The notes under the pieces were generated by a model. It made no database searches and was not told where the DNA came from. It was given only the letters and a program-made list of their open reading frames with translations. Below are positions 1-8,261 of a stretch of 64,000 bases of DNA, one piece after another. Within the stretch, counting starts at the first letter, position 1; each line of letters begins with the position of its first letter. The translations under genes were made by a program, and so were the position numbers. The stretch is taken from contig NZ_JAANZA010000001.1 in the NCBI RefSeq assembly GCF_012274275.1, positions 744,001-808,000 of the forward strand, written 5' to 3'. This DNA is from Cryobacterium sp. BB307. Its GTDB lineage: Bacteria; Actinomycetota; Actinomycetes; Actinomycetales; Microbacteriaceae.

Positions 1-745
1 CGATGCGTAGCTGCAGCTCGTCGTCGCCGAGTTCGCCGCTCCGGATGCCCGTGCCGCAGCGCAGGCACGGCTCACCACCTCGGCCGTACACCCACAGCGG
101 CTGGCGGAAGTTCCCGGTCGTCACCCGATTCGGCCGGTCCTTGTTGGCCACCAGCATCCGGTGCGCCGTGTCGACCAGCCTTGGCAGGTCGTGCACTTCG
201 CCGACCGCCCGCGTCGGCAGCACACCCCGCACGAAGCACAGTTCGACGCGGTACACGTTGCCGAGGCCGGCCATCACCCGCTGGTCCAGCACGGCCAGTC
301 CGATCGGGCGCTCAGGAGAGGCGCGCAGACGGCGGAGCGCCTCGTCGGCATCCCAATCCGGGCCGAGCAGGTCTGGGCCGAGGTAGCCCACCACCCGCTC
401 CTCGTCGCGGGTCGGCAGCACCTCGAGCACGCCGAGGTCGAAGCCCACCGCGACCCAGTCGGCCGTCTCGAGCACCGCACGGGCCTGATAGGTCGGCCGC
501 TTCCAGGGGGTGCCGTGCCGGTAAACGTGCCACGACCCCTCCATCTTCAGGTGGGAGTGGATGCTGAACTCGCCGACCCTCATCAGCAGGTGCTTGCCGT
601 GGCTGACGACGTCGTGCACGCGCTCGCCGCTGAGGTCGACGGTCGCGAACGTCGGAACCCGGATGTCGCAGCGCGTCAGCACCGCGTCGGCCAGCACCTC
701 GTTCAGCGTGCGCGCCTCCTGGTAGACGGTGTCGCCCTCTGGCAT
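1..745 (-). CDS. nei: Nei/Fpg-family DNA glycosylase (endonuclease VIII-like), 3' end outside window
   Basis: Base-excision repair glycosylase/AP lyase acting on oxidised bases. The reading frame starts at the ATG at 745 with MPEGDT, the family N-terminus: after Met removal Pro is the catalytic nucleophile, followed by Glu. A HGKHL segment near residue 50 supplies the conserved lysine. About 248 codons are visible, and the last part begins the C-terminal zinc finger with its first CxxC pair (CLRC). The second pair lies beyond base 1, so the gene is partial. It starts 2 bases after the lhr stop, so the two are almost certainly co-transcribed. The same lhr-nei pairing is known in mycobacteria, which supports a Nei2-type assignment over Fpg (MutM). 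Confidence 0.9.
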   Translation of the reverse strand, partial: MPEGDTVYQEARTLNEVLADAVLTRCDIRVPTFATVDLSGERVHDVVSHGKHLLMRVGEFSIHSHLKMEGSWHVYRHGTPWKRPTYQARAVLETADWVAVGFDLGVLEVLPTRDEERVVGYLGPDLLGPDWDADEALRRLRASPERPIGLAVLDQRVMAGLGNVYRVELCFVRGVLPTRAVGEVHDLPRLVDTAHRMLVANKDRPNRVTTGNFRQPLWVYGRGGEPCLRCGTGIRSGELGDDELQLRI

Positions 746-747
746 GG

Positions 748-3700
748 CTAGCCGATCAGCCTGAGCCCCTGCGGCGTCACCCCGAACCCCGCATCGGCAA
801 GCGCGTGGCCGAGGGGGGTGCCGATCACGAACTCGCCGTCGACCTTGTCCACCCGCAGTCGCCGCAGTGAGCGGTGCACCGTGGCGGCGAGCGAGCTGGC
901 GGCGGCGGCGAGCGCTTCGTTGTCATCGTCGAAGGTGAGCACCGATTTGCCGCCGCGCTCGACATAGACGGTGAGGCGCCCGTCGACGAGCACGACCAGG
1001 GCGCCAGCCTTCCGGCCCGGCCGGTGTCCGCGCTCGCTGGCCGGCCACTTCAGCGCGGCACCATACGGATTCGCCGGATCGGTGGCGGCGAGCGTAACCG
1101 CGTTGTAGGGCCGCGCGGCATCCGGATCGGCCGAGAAGGAGCGCAGCCTGTCCACGATCGCGCCGGTCGCGAACTGGGCGGCACCGAGTCCCTCGACGAA
1201 GTAGCCGCGGCGAACCCTGCCGGTGTCCTCGAGCGAGCTCAGCACCTTGTACATCGTCGCGAAACCGCCGCGGACGCCCTCATTGGCGACGGCGCCGCGG
1301 GTGACGACCCCGTGCCGCTCCAGCAGCTGCTCCGCGGCGGCGTGGGCGCGCACCGTGACATCCGGTTCCGGCAGCGGAAGCAGCGACCAGCGTCCGGCGA
1401 CCGTCGGCGGACCCGCTTGCTTCGGTGGTGCCAGGTGCCGGATGCCGCGCCGACTGACCGTGCGCGCTCGGGTCGGCCCGCCCAGGTAGGCGCGCACCGG
1501 GGTGAGCGTGTCGTTGGTGACGAGGCCCGCCCAGGCCAGCTCCCACAGCGCCTCGACCAGCTCCTTGTCGTCCATGCTACTCACCGCGGTCGACAGTTGG
1601 CGGAAGAAGAACCCGCCCCCGCCGGCGAGCGTGTCGAGCAGTGCGCCCTGCAGCTCGGTGGTCTCGAGGCCCTCCGGCTCCGGCAGGGTCAACGCCAGGG
1701 TGTCGGCGAGGTGCAGCGCCATCCAGCCGTCGCTGCCGGGGAGGGTGCCGCGTCCGGACCAGATGACCTCACCGGATGCGGTGAGCTCGTCAAGCATTGC
1801 GGGCGAGTAGTCCCTCACCCGGCTGGGCAGAATCAGGCTCTCCCACGCTGACGCAGGCAGGGCGACGCCGGCGAGTTGCTCGATCACCTGCACGACGCCG
1901 TCGATGCCGCGCACCTGGTCGGTGACGTGCTGCCAGGCCGGAACGAAGCGGGCGAGGGTGTCCGGGGTGACCGGTTCGACTTCGTGTCGGAGCGCGGCCA
2001 GCGAGCGGGCGCGCAGGCGACGCAGCACCTCGGTGTCGCACCACTCCGCGCCGGTGCTGTCGGGCCGGAACTCGCCCTCGGCCACCCTCCGCTGTGACTC
2101 CAGCCGGCGTAGCACCTCGGTGGCGACGGCGGTGCCGATGCCGAAGCGCTGCGCGACATCCACCGCGGTGAACGGACCGTGGGTGCGCGCGTGCCTGGCA
2201 ACCAGGTCGCCGAGCGGGTCGGGGACCGGGTCGAGGAAGGCCACCGGAACGCCGAGCGGCACCGGGATGCCGAGGCCGTCACGCAGCCGCGCGGTGTCCT
2301 CGATGATGTGCCAGCGCTCGCCGCCCGCGATCGTCGCGGCGAGCACCCGACGGTCGGCTTGAAGCTCTTCGAGCAGCCCGCGAACCAGCCCTTGTGGGTC
2401 GGTTGCCACCCCGCCACCGGTTCGGCGCGCGTACTCCTCCACATCGAAGCGGTCGGCGACCTCATCCACCGACAGTGGGCCGAGCATCCGGAGCAGGTCG
2501 ACGATGCCCTCGGCGTCGCGCGCCCGCCGGTCCGGTGCGAGCCGTTGCAGTTCGAGCTCGGTCTGGGCGATGACCTCGGCGTCGAGCAGCTCGCGCAGCT
2601 CGGCGCGGCCGAGCAGTTCTGTGAGGAGTTGCGGGTCGAGGCTGAGGGCTGCCGCTCGGCGCTCCGCGAGTGGCGAGTCGCCCTCGTACATGAACGCGGC
2701 GACGTAGCCGAACAGCAGCGACCGCGCGAACGGGCTCGCCTGCTCGGTCTCGGTCTCGACAATCCGGATGCGACGGGCTGCGAGGTCGGCGAGCACGCCG
2801 GTGAGACCGGGCAGGTCGTAGACATCCTGCAGCACCTCACGCACCGTTTCGAGCACGATCGGGAAGCTCGGGTAGCGGCTGGCCACGGACAACAGCTGGC
2901 TGGACCGCTGCCGCTGCTGCCAGAGCGGGGACCGGCGGGACGGATTGTAGTTGGGGAGGAGCAGGGCGCGGGCCGCGTTCTCCCGGAACCGGGACGCGAA
3001 CAGCGCGGAACCACCCACCTCCTCGGTCACCAGGTCGCCGATCTCCTCAGGCTCGAAGAAGAACAGGTCGGCGCCGGGCGGGTCGGCATCCGTATCCGGG
3101 ATTCGCAGGATCACGCCGTCGTCGCTGGCGACGGCGGCACCGTCGATGCCCAACCGTTCACGCAGCCGCGCACCCACTGCGAGTGCCCACGGGGAATGCA
3201 CCGGCAGCCCGAGCGGCGAGTGCAGCACCACCCGCCAGTCGCCCAGTTCGTCCCTGAATCGTTCGACGACGAAGGTCTTGTCGGTGGGAACGTGCCCGGT
3301 GGCTTCCTTCTGCTCGGCGACAAAGGCGACCAGGTTGGCGACCGCGTAGTCGTCCAGCCCGGCCGCGGTCGCCTGGGCGCGGGCGTCGGCCTCGGACGCG
3401 GTCGACAGTTCGTGCGTGAAGGCACCGATCGCGCGGCCCAGCTCCGCCGGGCGGCCCAGGCTGTCACCCTTCCAGAACGGGACCCGCCCCGGCCGGCCGT
3501 AGGCGGGGGACACAAGCACGCGATCGTGCGTGATCTGCTCGATCTGCCAGCTGGTGGCTCCGAGCGAGAACACGTCGCCGACGCGGGATTCGTAGACCAT
3601 CTCCTCGTCCAGCTCACCGACCCGGCCGCCGCCGCCGACCATGAAGACGCCGAACATGCCGCGGTCGGGGATGGTGCCGCCGGAGATCACCGCGAGCCGC

Positions 3701-5262
3701 TGCGCGCCGGGTCGGCCCTTGATCGTGCCGTCGACCCGGTTCCAGATGATGCGCGGGCGCAGTTCGGCGAACTCGTCGGACGGGTACAGGCCGCTCAGCA
3801 AGTCGAGGGTCGCCTCGAACAGGCTGCGCGGGAGGGTCGCGAACGGTGCGCTGCGGCGGACGGTGTCGAACCAGTCGTCGACACTCAGCTCCTCCAGCGC
3901 AACGGCCGCGACGGTCTGCTGGGCGAGGATGTCGAGCGGGTTCTGCGGCACGACCAGTTCCTCGATGAGGCCCGCCGACATCCGCCCGCTCGTCACTGCG
4001 GAATGCAGCAGGTCGGCGCGGTGCTTCGGGTACAGCACACCCTTGGAGATCTCGCCGACCTGGTGCCCGGCGCGACCGACACGCTGCAGCCCGCTGGCGA
4101 CGGATGGCGGCGCCTCCACCTGGATGACCAGGTCGACCGCGCCCATGTCGATGCCCAACTCGAGCGAACTGGTGGCGACGACGCAGCGCAGCCGGCCGGA
4201 CTTCAGGTCGTCTTCGATGAGGGAGCGCTGATCCTTGGAGACCGAACCGTGGTGGGCGCGCGCCAGGATCGGCTCGATCCCGGCGGTGCGCCCGCTCTGC
4301 GCGATCAGGTCGGCTGGGACCTCCTCGGGCGGGAACTCGATGCCCAACCGCTCGGCGTAGAGCTCGTTGAGGCGCGCGGTGAGCCGCTCGGCGAGGCGGC
4401 GGGAGTTGGAGAAAACGATCGTCGACCGGTGCTCCAGGATCTGGTCGACGATGCGCTCCTCGACGTGCGGCCAGATCGAACCCTGCGCGCGAGCGCCGGA
4501 CGTCGCGCCCTCGGTCACGGCGGTCGTGCCCAGTTCGGTCATGTCCTCGATCGGCACGACGACACGCAGGTCGAACCGCTTCGCCGACTCGGGGGCGACG
4601 ACCTGCACCGGCGCGCTGCCAGCCAAGAACCGTGCGACCTCCTCCGGCGGGCGCACCGTCGCCGACAGCCCGATCCGCTGGGCGGGCTTCTCGAGCAGCA
4701 GGTCGAGTCGTTCGAGCGACACCGCGAGGTGCGAGCCCCGCTTCGTCGCCGCTACCGCGTGCACCTCGTCGACGATGACCGTCTCCACGTTGCGCAGGGT
4801 CTCGCGCGCTTGCGATGTGAGCATCAGGTACAGCGACTCGGGCGTGGTGATCAGGATGTCGGGCGGATTCCGCAGCATCCGGGCTCGCTCGCCGGCTGGC
4901 GTGTCGCCCGAGCGGACCGCCACCGAGACATCCGGGGGCACGGCGCCCAATAGTTTGGCGGCCTGGGTGATGCCGACGAGCGGCGCCCGCAGGTTGCGTT
5001 CGACGTCGACCGCCAGCGCCTTGAGCGGCGAGATGTAGAGGACGCGGGTCGTGCGCGGCTCGATCGGGTCGTGCGCAAGCCGGTCGATCGACCACAGGAA
5101 CGCCGCCAGCGTCTTGCCGGAGCCGGTCGGGGCGATGACGAGCGCGTTGGAGCCCTGCGAGATGGCGTCCCACGCGCCGCTTTGAGCCGGCGTCGGCTCG
5201 GGGAACGCCTGGCCGAACCACGCCTGCGTCGCCGGGGAGAAACGCTCGAGCGGGTTCATCAT
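748..5262 (-). CDS. lhr: Lhr-type superfamily 2 ATP-dependent DNA helicase
   Basis: Large DNA helicase of 1504 residues, the normal size for actinobacterial Lhr. Visible motifs: Walker A APTGSGKT at residues 44-51, motif Ib TTPES near 139, DEVH box at 165-168, SAT motif (GLSAT), FSNSRR in the second RecA domain, and motif VI as QRVGRAGH. The long C-terminal part matches the Lhr core and C-terminal domains. Lhr proteins translocate 3'-5' on single-stranded DNA and belong to the DNA-damage response; the adjacent nei gene fits that role. Two ATGs lie in tandem (5262 and 5259) and the start choice between them is uncertain. The Shine-Dalgarno sequence is weak. Confidence 0.95.
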   Translation of the reverse strand: MMNPLERFSPATQAWFGQAFPEPTPAQSGAWDAISQGSNALVIAPTGSGKTLAAFLWSIDRLAHDPIEPRTTRVLYISPLKALAVDVERNLRAPLVGITQAAKLLGAVPPDVSVAVRSGDTPAGERARMLRNPPDILITTPESLYLMLTSQARETLRNVETVIVDEVHAVAATKRGSHLAVSLERLDLLLEKPAQRIGLSATVRPPEEVARFLAGSAPVQVVAPESAKRFDLRVVVPIEDMTELGTTAVTEGATSGARAQGSIWPHVEERIVDQILEHRSTIVFSNSRRLAERLTARLNELYAERLGIEFPPEEVPADLIAQSGRTAGIEPILARAHHGSVSKDQRSLIEDDLKSGRLRCVVATSSLELGIDMGAVDLVIQVEAPPSVASGLQRVGRAGHQVGEISKGVLYPKHRADLLHSAVTSGRMSAGLIEELVVPQNPLDILAQQTVAAVALEELSVDDWFDTVRRSAPFATLPRSLFEATLDLLSGLYPSDEFAELRPRIIWNRVDGTIKGRPGAQRLAVISGGTIPDRGMFGVFMVGGGGRVGELDEEMVYESRVGDVFSLGATSWQIEQITHDRVLVSPAYGRPGRVPFWKGDSLGRPAELGRAIGAFTHELSTASEADARAQATAAGLDDYAVANLVAFVAEQKEATGHVPTDKTFVVERFRDELGDWRVVLHSPLGLPVHSPWALAVGARLRERLGIDGAAVASDDGVILRIPDTDADPPGADLFFFEPEEIGDLVTEEVGGSALFASRFRENAARALLLPNYNPSRRSPLWQQRQRSSQLLSVASRYPSFPIVLETVREVLQDVYDLPGLTGVLADLAARRIRIVETETEQASPFARSLLFGYVAAFMYEGDSPLAERRAAALSLDPQLLTELLGRAELRELLDAEVIAQTELELQRLAPDRRARDAEGIVDLLRMLGPLSVDEVADRFDVEEYARRTGGGVATDPQGLVRGLLEELQADRRVLAATIAGGERWHIIEDTARLRDGLGIPVPLGVPVAFLDPVPDPLGDLVARHARTHGPFTAVDVAQRFGIGTAVATEVLRRLESQRRVAEGEFRPDSTGAEWCDTEVLRRLRARSLAALRHEVEPVTPDTLARFVPAWQHVTDQVRGIDGVVQVIEQLAGVALPASAWESLILPSRVRDYSPAMLDELTASGEVIWSGRGTLPGSDGWMALHLADTLALTLPEPEGLETTELQGALLDTLAGGGGFFFRQLSTAVSSMDDKELVEALWELAWAGLVTNDTLTPVRAYLGGPTRARTVSRRGIRHLAPPKQAGPPTVAGRWSLLPLPEPDVTVRAHAAAEQLLERHGVVTRGAVANEGVRGGFATMYKVLSSLEDTGRVRRGYFVEGLGAAQFATGAIVDRLRSFSADPDAARPYNAVTLAATDPANPYGAALKWPASERGHRPGRKAGALVVLVDGRLTVYVERGGKSVLTFDDDNEALAAAASSLAATVHRSLRRLRVDKVDGEFVIGTPLGHALADAGFGVTPQGLRLIG

Positions 5263-5330
5263 TCGCCCATTCTGCCGCCATCCACTGTCAGGACTCGGTG
5301 CTCGCCGCCGAAGTGGCCGGCTTGTCCCGT

Positions 5331-5398
5331 CGCGCGGGTGTTTCGTGCTCGCGCTGGTGTTGCAACACCCGCGCGAGAAGAAAGCACCCGCGCGAGCG
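5331..5398. repeat. 68-bp palindromic element, copy 1
   Basis: The core at 5348-5377 is a 30-base palindrome centred on TTGCAA, with outer arms CTCGCGC/GCGCGAG and one mismatched pair. A further outer arm pair, CGCGCGGGTG and CACCCGCGCG, encloses it. A second copy in the same orientation lies at 5868-5935 with about four differences. It lies between lhr and the upstream YjbR-like gene. It looks like a REP/BIME-type extragenic palindrome; as RNA it would fold into a strong hairpin without a T tract. Confidence 0.75.
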
Positions 5399-5421
5399 CT
5401 GCTGAGGCCGGGATGCGCAGC

Positions 5422-5811
5422 TCACAGACCGTTGGCGAGAAACTCCTCCACCAGTTTCTTGGGTGCACGCGCCAGCCACGACTCGACAATCACCTCGCGC
5501 AATCGGTCTTCCCCGATGGCATCCAGCCGAACCAGCACGATCGGCCAGCCGTCGAGATGTGGAGTCGCGAAGAACAGCGGCATGCCCTCGTCGAGCAGAG
5601 CCTGCTTCTCGCCCTCGTCGGACACGTACACGCCAAGGTTGGGTCCCTCCGGCGCCTCATCGCCCAGCGACGCCAGATCGCTCTTACGCAGGGGGCGCTC
5701 CCAGGCGAACGATTTCTTTCCCACTTGCCAGGCAAGCCCGTCGTGCGACGGTTTTTCGGCGGCACCCGGCAGACCCAAAGCGATTCGCCTCACGTCAGCC
5801 ACGGTCGCCAT
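5422..5811 (-). CDS. MmcQ/YjbR family protein
   Basis: A 129-residue protein of the MmcQ/YjbR (CyaY-like fold) family, small cytosolic proteins of unclear function, sometimes suggested to bind DNA. Family hallmarks seen are an N-terminal segment with ADVRRIALGLPG and SHDG, a central KSFAWE, and a C-terminal EDRLREVIVESWLARAPKKL region. The frame is open upstream to 5997, but that part has no family similarity and runs through a repeat element, so I place the start at 5811. The gene is flanked on both sides by copies of the same 68-bp palindrome. Confidence 0.8.
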   Translation of the reverse strand: MATVADVRRIALGLPGAAEKPSHDGLAWQVGKKSFAWERPLRKSDLASLGDEAPEGPNLGVYVSDEGEKQALLDEGMPLFFATPHLDGWPIVLVRLDAIGEDRLREVIVESWLARAPKKLVEEFLANGL

Positions 5812-5867
5812 GCCGCCACGGTACGCCTGACCGACGGCGTACGGAATTGCATCCGACCAATCTGCTG

Positions 5868-5935
5868 CGCGCGGGTGTTGCGTGCTCGCGCTGGTGTTGC
5901 AACACCCGCACGAGAAAGAAGCACCCGCGCGAGCG
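5868..5935. repeat. 68-bp palindromic element, copy 2
   Basis: Same element and orientation as the copy at 5331-5398, offset by exactly 537 bases. It differs at about four positions, one of which (A in the right arm) adds a mismatch to the inner stem. It lies between nagB and the YjbR-like gene, so this single gene is bracketed by the pair. Confidence 0.75.
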
Positions 5936-5963
5936 GTCAGCCGCCCGGCGAGCTCAGGAGCGG

Positions 5964-6749
5964 CTAGATGCTCTGCCAGCTCGGTTTGTTGGCCCACGCA
6001 TAGCGGTAGTACTCGGTGTGCGCGAGCCGGCTGGCGGCATCCTCGTCGACGATGACCGTCGCGCGTTGGTGCAGCTGGATGACGGATGCGGGCAGCGCGG
6101 CGCTGACCGGTCCCTCGACCGCGCCCGCGATCGCGCCGGCCTTGCCCTCGCCGAACGCCATCAGCACGAGGTGGCGGGAGCGCAGGATGGTGCCCAGCCC
6201 CTGCGTGATCGCCTGGGTGGGAACTTCGTCCAGCGACCCGAAGAACCGGGCGTTGTCCCGTCGGGTCTGCATCGTCAGCGTCTTGACCCGGGTGAGCGAC
6301 GACAGCGACGAGCCGGGCTCGTTGAAGCCGATGTGCCCGACCGTTCCGATGCCGAGCAACTGCAGGTCGATGCCACCGGCATCCGTGATCGCCTGTTCGA
6401 AGTCATCGCCCGCGGTCTGGATCGTCTCCGGGTCTCCGGATGGCACGTGCACGAGTGACGGGGTCAGGTTCAGCGGCACGGTGACCTCGGTCCTGATCAC
6501 CGACTTGTAGCTCTGCGGGTGACCCTCTGGCAGCCCGACATACTCGTCGAGCGCGAAGCCGCGCACCCGGCTGAGGTCCAGGCCATCGGCCGCGGCGCGA
6601 GAGGCGAGCGTGCGATAGGCCGGCAGCGGGGTCGAGCCGGTGGCGAGACCGAGCACCGCATCGCTCTTGCGCCCCAGCAGGTCGAGGATGGCGCCGGCGA
6701 CCAGGTTGCCCGCCGTTTCCTGGTCGGGGACGATGATCACTTCTGGCAT
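5964..6749 (-). CDS. nagB: Glucosamine-6-phosphate deaminase
   Basis: Converts glucosamine-6-phosphate to fructose-6-phosphate and ammonia in amino-sugar catabolism. The protein is 261 residues from the ATG at 6749 (MPEVII), the normal NagB length; the longer open frame upstream overlaps the preceding gene and is rejected. Conserved features are the phosphate loop LATGSTP near 35-41, LDEY near 67-70 (D68 aligns with E. coli D72), and GHIGFNEP with H139 and E144 (E. coli H143, E148). The residue aligning with E. coli D141 is Val137, encoded GTC, where family members normally have an acidic residue. It starts 4 bases after the stop of the upstream gene, so the two form an operon. Confidence 0.93.
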   Translation of the reverse strand: MPEVIIVPDQETAGNLVAGAILDLLGRKSDAVLGLATGSTPLPAYRTLASRAAADGLDLSRVRGFALDEYVGLPEGHPQSYKSVIRTEVTVPLNLTPSLVHVPSGDPETIQTAGDDFEQAITDAGGIDLQLLGIGTVGHIGFNEPGSSLSSLTRVKTLTMQTRRDNARFFGSLDEVPTQAITQGLGTILRSRHLVLMAFGEGKAGAIAGAVEGPVSAALPASVIQLHQRATVIVDEDAASRLAHTEYYRYAWANKPSWQSI

Positions 6750-6753
6750 CGGG

Positions 6754-7530
6754 TCAGTCCTCACGCCCGTTTGAACCGCGGCGTGCCTTTGCCTTCTCGG
6801 CAACGATCGCGGCGCGTTCGGCGAGGCGGCGCTGGAGCGTTGCCTGCGCATCCTCGATGAACTGCTCGTCGAGCGGCGGGCTGGTGTGCTCGGTTGTGCC
6901 ATGGTGCTTGGCGATGAAGGCGTCGAGTTCGGGTCCGGACTCCCACGACGTGATCAGGCAGTAGCGCGGGGCGCTGCCGCGGTGCCACACCGCGTGCCAG
7001 AAGCGCTGCGTGTCGACGATGACCTGGCTTCCGGCTGACAGCGGGATGCGAACCTCGGTCGACGGGTCCCAGCGGTCCTCGCGCAGGATCAGGTAGGAGT
7101 CGGGGTCGTCGGACAGGTTGAAGAATCCGCGGACGATCCAGCCCGTCTCATCCGGGTTGAGCCGGTTGTTGTCGTCCTGGTGCAGGTTGTAGAGGGCGTC
7201 GACGTACTCGTTCGGCTGCAGCTCGATCACGCGGCAGCGGCCGACGTTGGCGCCCGGCTCCTGCGCTCGGCGCGTGAGATTCGGGGCTTCCTGCACCTGC
7301 GACTCGATCCAGACGCCATCCTTGTCGGTGCGCGGCGGCTCGTGGTGCCAGAACCCGTTGACCTCGATCTCGCCCTTGGCGCTGGCCAGCGGCGCGAAGC
7401 GAGTGTCGCCGGATGACTTCCAGTCGACATACTCGAGGTCGAGCCATTCCTTCGGGTCGGCTTCCTGGTCGTACCTGTCGAGAACGACAAAGCCGCGCTC
7501 GCCGAGCGCGGCCGAGGTGATGTAGCTCAT
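6754..7530 (-). CDS. Hypothetical protein, possible 2-oxoglutarate/Fe(II) oxygenase fold
   Basis: A 258-residue protein I do not recognise by name. A central stretch reads LHQDDNNRLNP, followed about 70 residues on by DTQRFWHAVWHRG and then APRYCLITSW. This HxD...H...R order resembles the metal and 2-oxoglutarate ligands of double-stranded beta-helix oxygenases. That is a fold inference only. The C-terminus is a charged helix rich in Ala, Arg and Lys. It is the first gene of a two-gene operon with nagB (4-base gap) and is transcribed divergently from the gene at 7755. Its link to amino sugars is suggested only by position. Confidence 0.55.
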   Translation of the reverse strand: MSYITSAALGERGFVVLDRYDQEADPKEWLDLEYVDWKSSGDTRFAPLASAKGEIEVNGFWHHEPPRTDKDGVWIESQVQEAPNLTRRAQEPGANVGRCRVIELQPNEYVDALYNLHQDDNNRLNPDETGWIVRGFFNLSDDPDSYLILREDRWDPSTEVRIPLSAGSQVIVDTQRFWHAVWHRGSAPRYCLITSWESGPELDAFIAKHHGTTEHTSPPLDEQFIEDAQATLQRRLAERAAIVAEKAKARRGSNGRED

Positions 7531-7647
7531 GTGGCGCGGGGTGCCCTTTCGAGATGTGAGGGCGAGCGCGTTTTAACTCGCCCAACAAGGCGAGCGTAAC
7601 ACTGTCGATTCGGGCGTTCCCGGCGGCATCCGCCCCTCCGGCAGAGG

Positions 7648-7691
7648 TTTGTGCCATGGGCAAGCGAACGTTCCGTTGCATTTGGCACAAA
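7648..7691. promoter_or_regulatory. Inverted repeat in divergent intergenic region
   Basis: Perfect 9-base arms TTTGTGCCA (7648-7656) and TGGCACAAA (7683-7691) with a 26-base spacer, inside the 224-bp gap between divergent genes starting at 7530 and 7755. The arms are AT-richer than the surroundings. A transcription-factor operator is a reasonable guess; a hairpin in either 5' leader is the alternative. Confidence 0.4.
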
Positions 7692-7754
7692 GCTCTGCGC
7701 CCGCGTGCGGGCGCCGCCACTGGCTAGACTTTCGCCCAGAAGAGCGGGGGCGGC

Positions 7755-8258
7755 ATGAGCGATCGCGACACCAGTGCAGGGCCGAGGTTCGATCCGCGGT
7801 TCCCGCCGGCGTTTCAGCCGGGCTACGACGAGCGGGTGCACCGCGAGGAGCCGCCCCGCGTCCCGCTGCGCGAGGCGCCACGCACCGATCTGGATGACTT
7901 GATCGCGGCGGCCGCGGCCGACGCGCACGAGGAGCGGATCGCATCCGACCCGGCATTCGACCATGGCGACGAGACTCCGGATGCTGCCGAGCCGGCTCCC
8001 GCAGGGCCGTGGTGGAAGCGGATCAACCCGTACCTGGTGGCACTCGGGTTGATCGGCGTCGCGCTGCTGGTCGCCGCGTGGAACCTCGCCGCGTACTCAG
8101 CTCGGGGAGCCTTCTTCGGGCAGCCCAGTTCCCAGTTCGACCCCGTGCAGATGTTCTTCCTGCAGTCGGCGATCTTCACCGTTCCGTTGTTCGGGACTCT
8201 GGGGCTGGCGACCCTGATCTCAATTGTCGTGATCCTCGCGACGCGGTGGCGCCGCTAG
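7755..8258 (+). CDS. Hypothetical membrane protein, two TM segments
   Basis: A 167-residue protein. Residues 1-90 are hydrophilic, charged and Pro/Ala-rich, probably cytosolic and disordered. Two hydrophobic helices follow: one around LVALGLIGVALLVAAW and one around IFTVPLFGTLGLATLISIVV. It ends with a short basic tail (RWRR). I recognise no catalytic motif or named family. It ends 3 bases before the stop of the convergent hydrolase gene. Confidence 0.7.
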   Translation: MSDRDTSAGPRFDPRFPPAFQPGYDERVHREEPPRVPLREAPRTDLDDLIAAAAADAHEERIASDPAFDHGDETPDAAEPAPAGPWWKRINPYLVALGLIGVALLVAAWNLAAYSARGAFFGQPSSQFDPVQMFFLQSAIFTVPLFGTLGLATLISIVVILATRWRR

Positions 8259-8261
8259 CTG

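Noticed and set aside
2179-4953. A 924-residue open frame on the plus strand
   Set aside because: It is antisense to lhr and has the low-complexity, Arg/Gln/Val-rich composition typical of antisense frames in high-GC DNA. lhr has clear helicase motifs.
5331-5935. CRISPR array
   Set aside because: Only two copies 537 bases apart with a gene between them; no short regular spacers.
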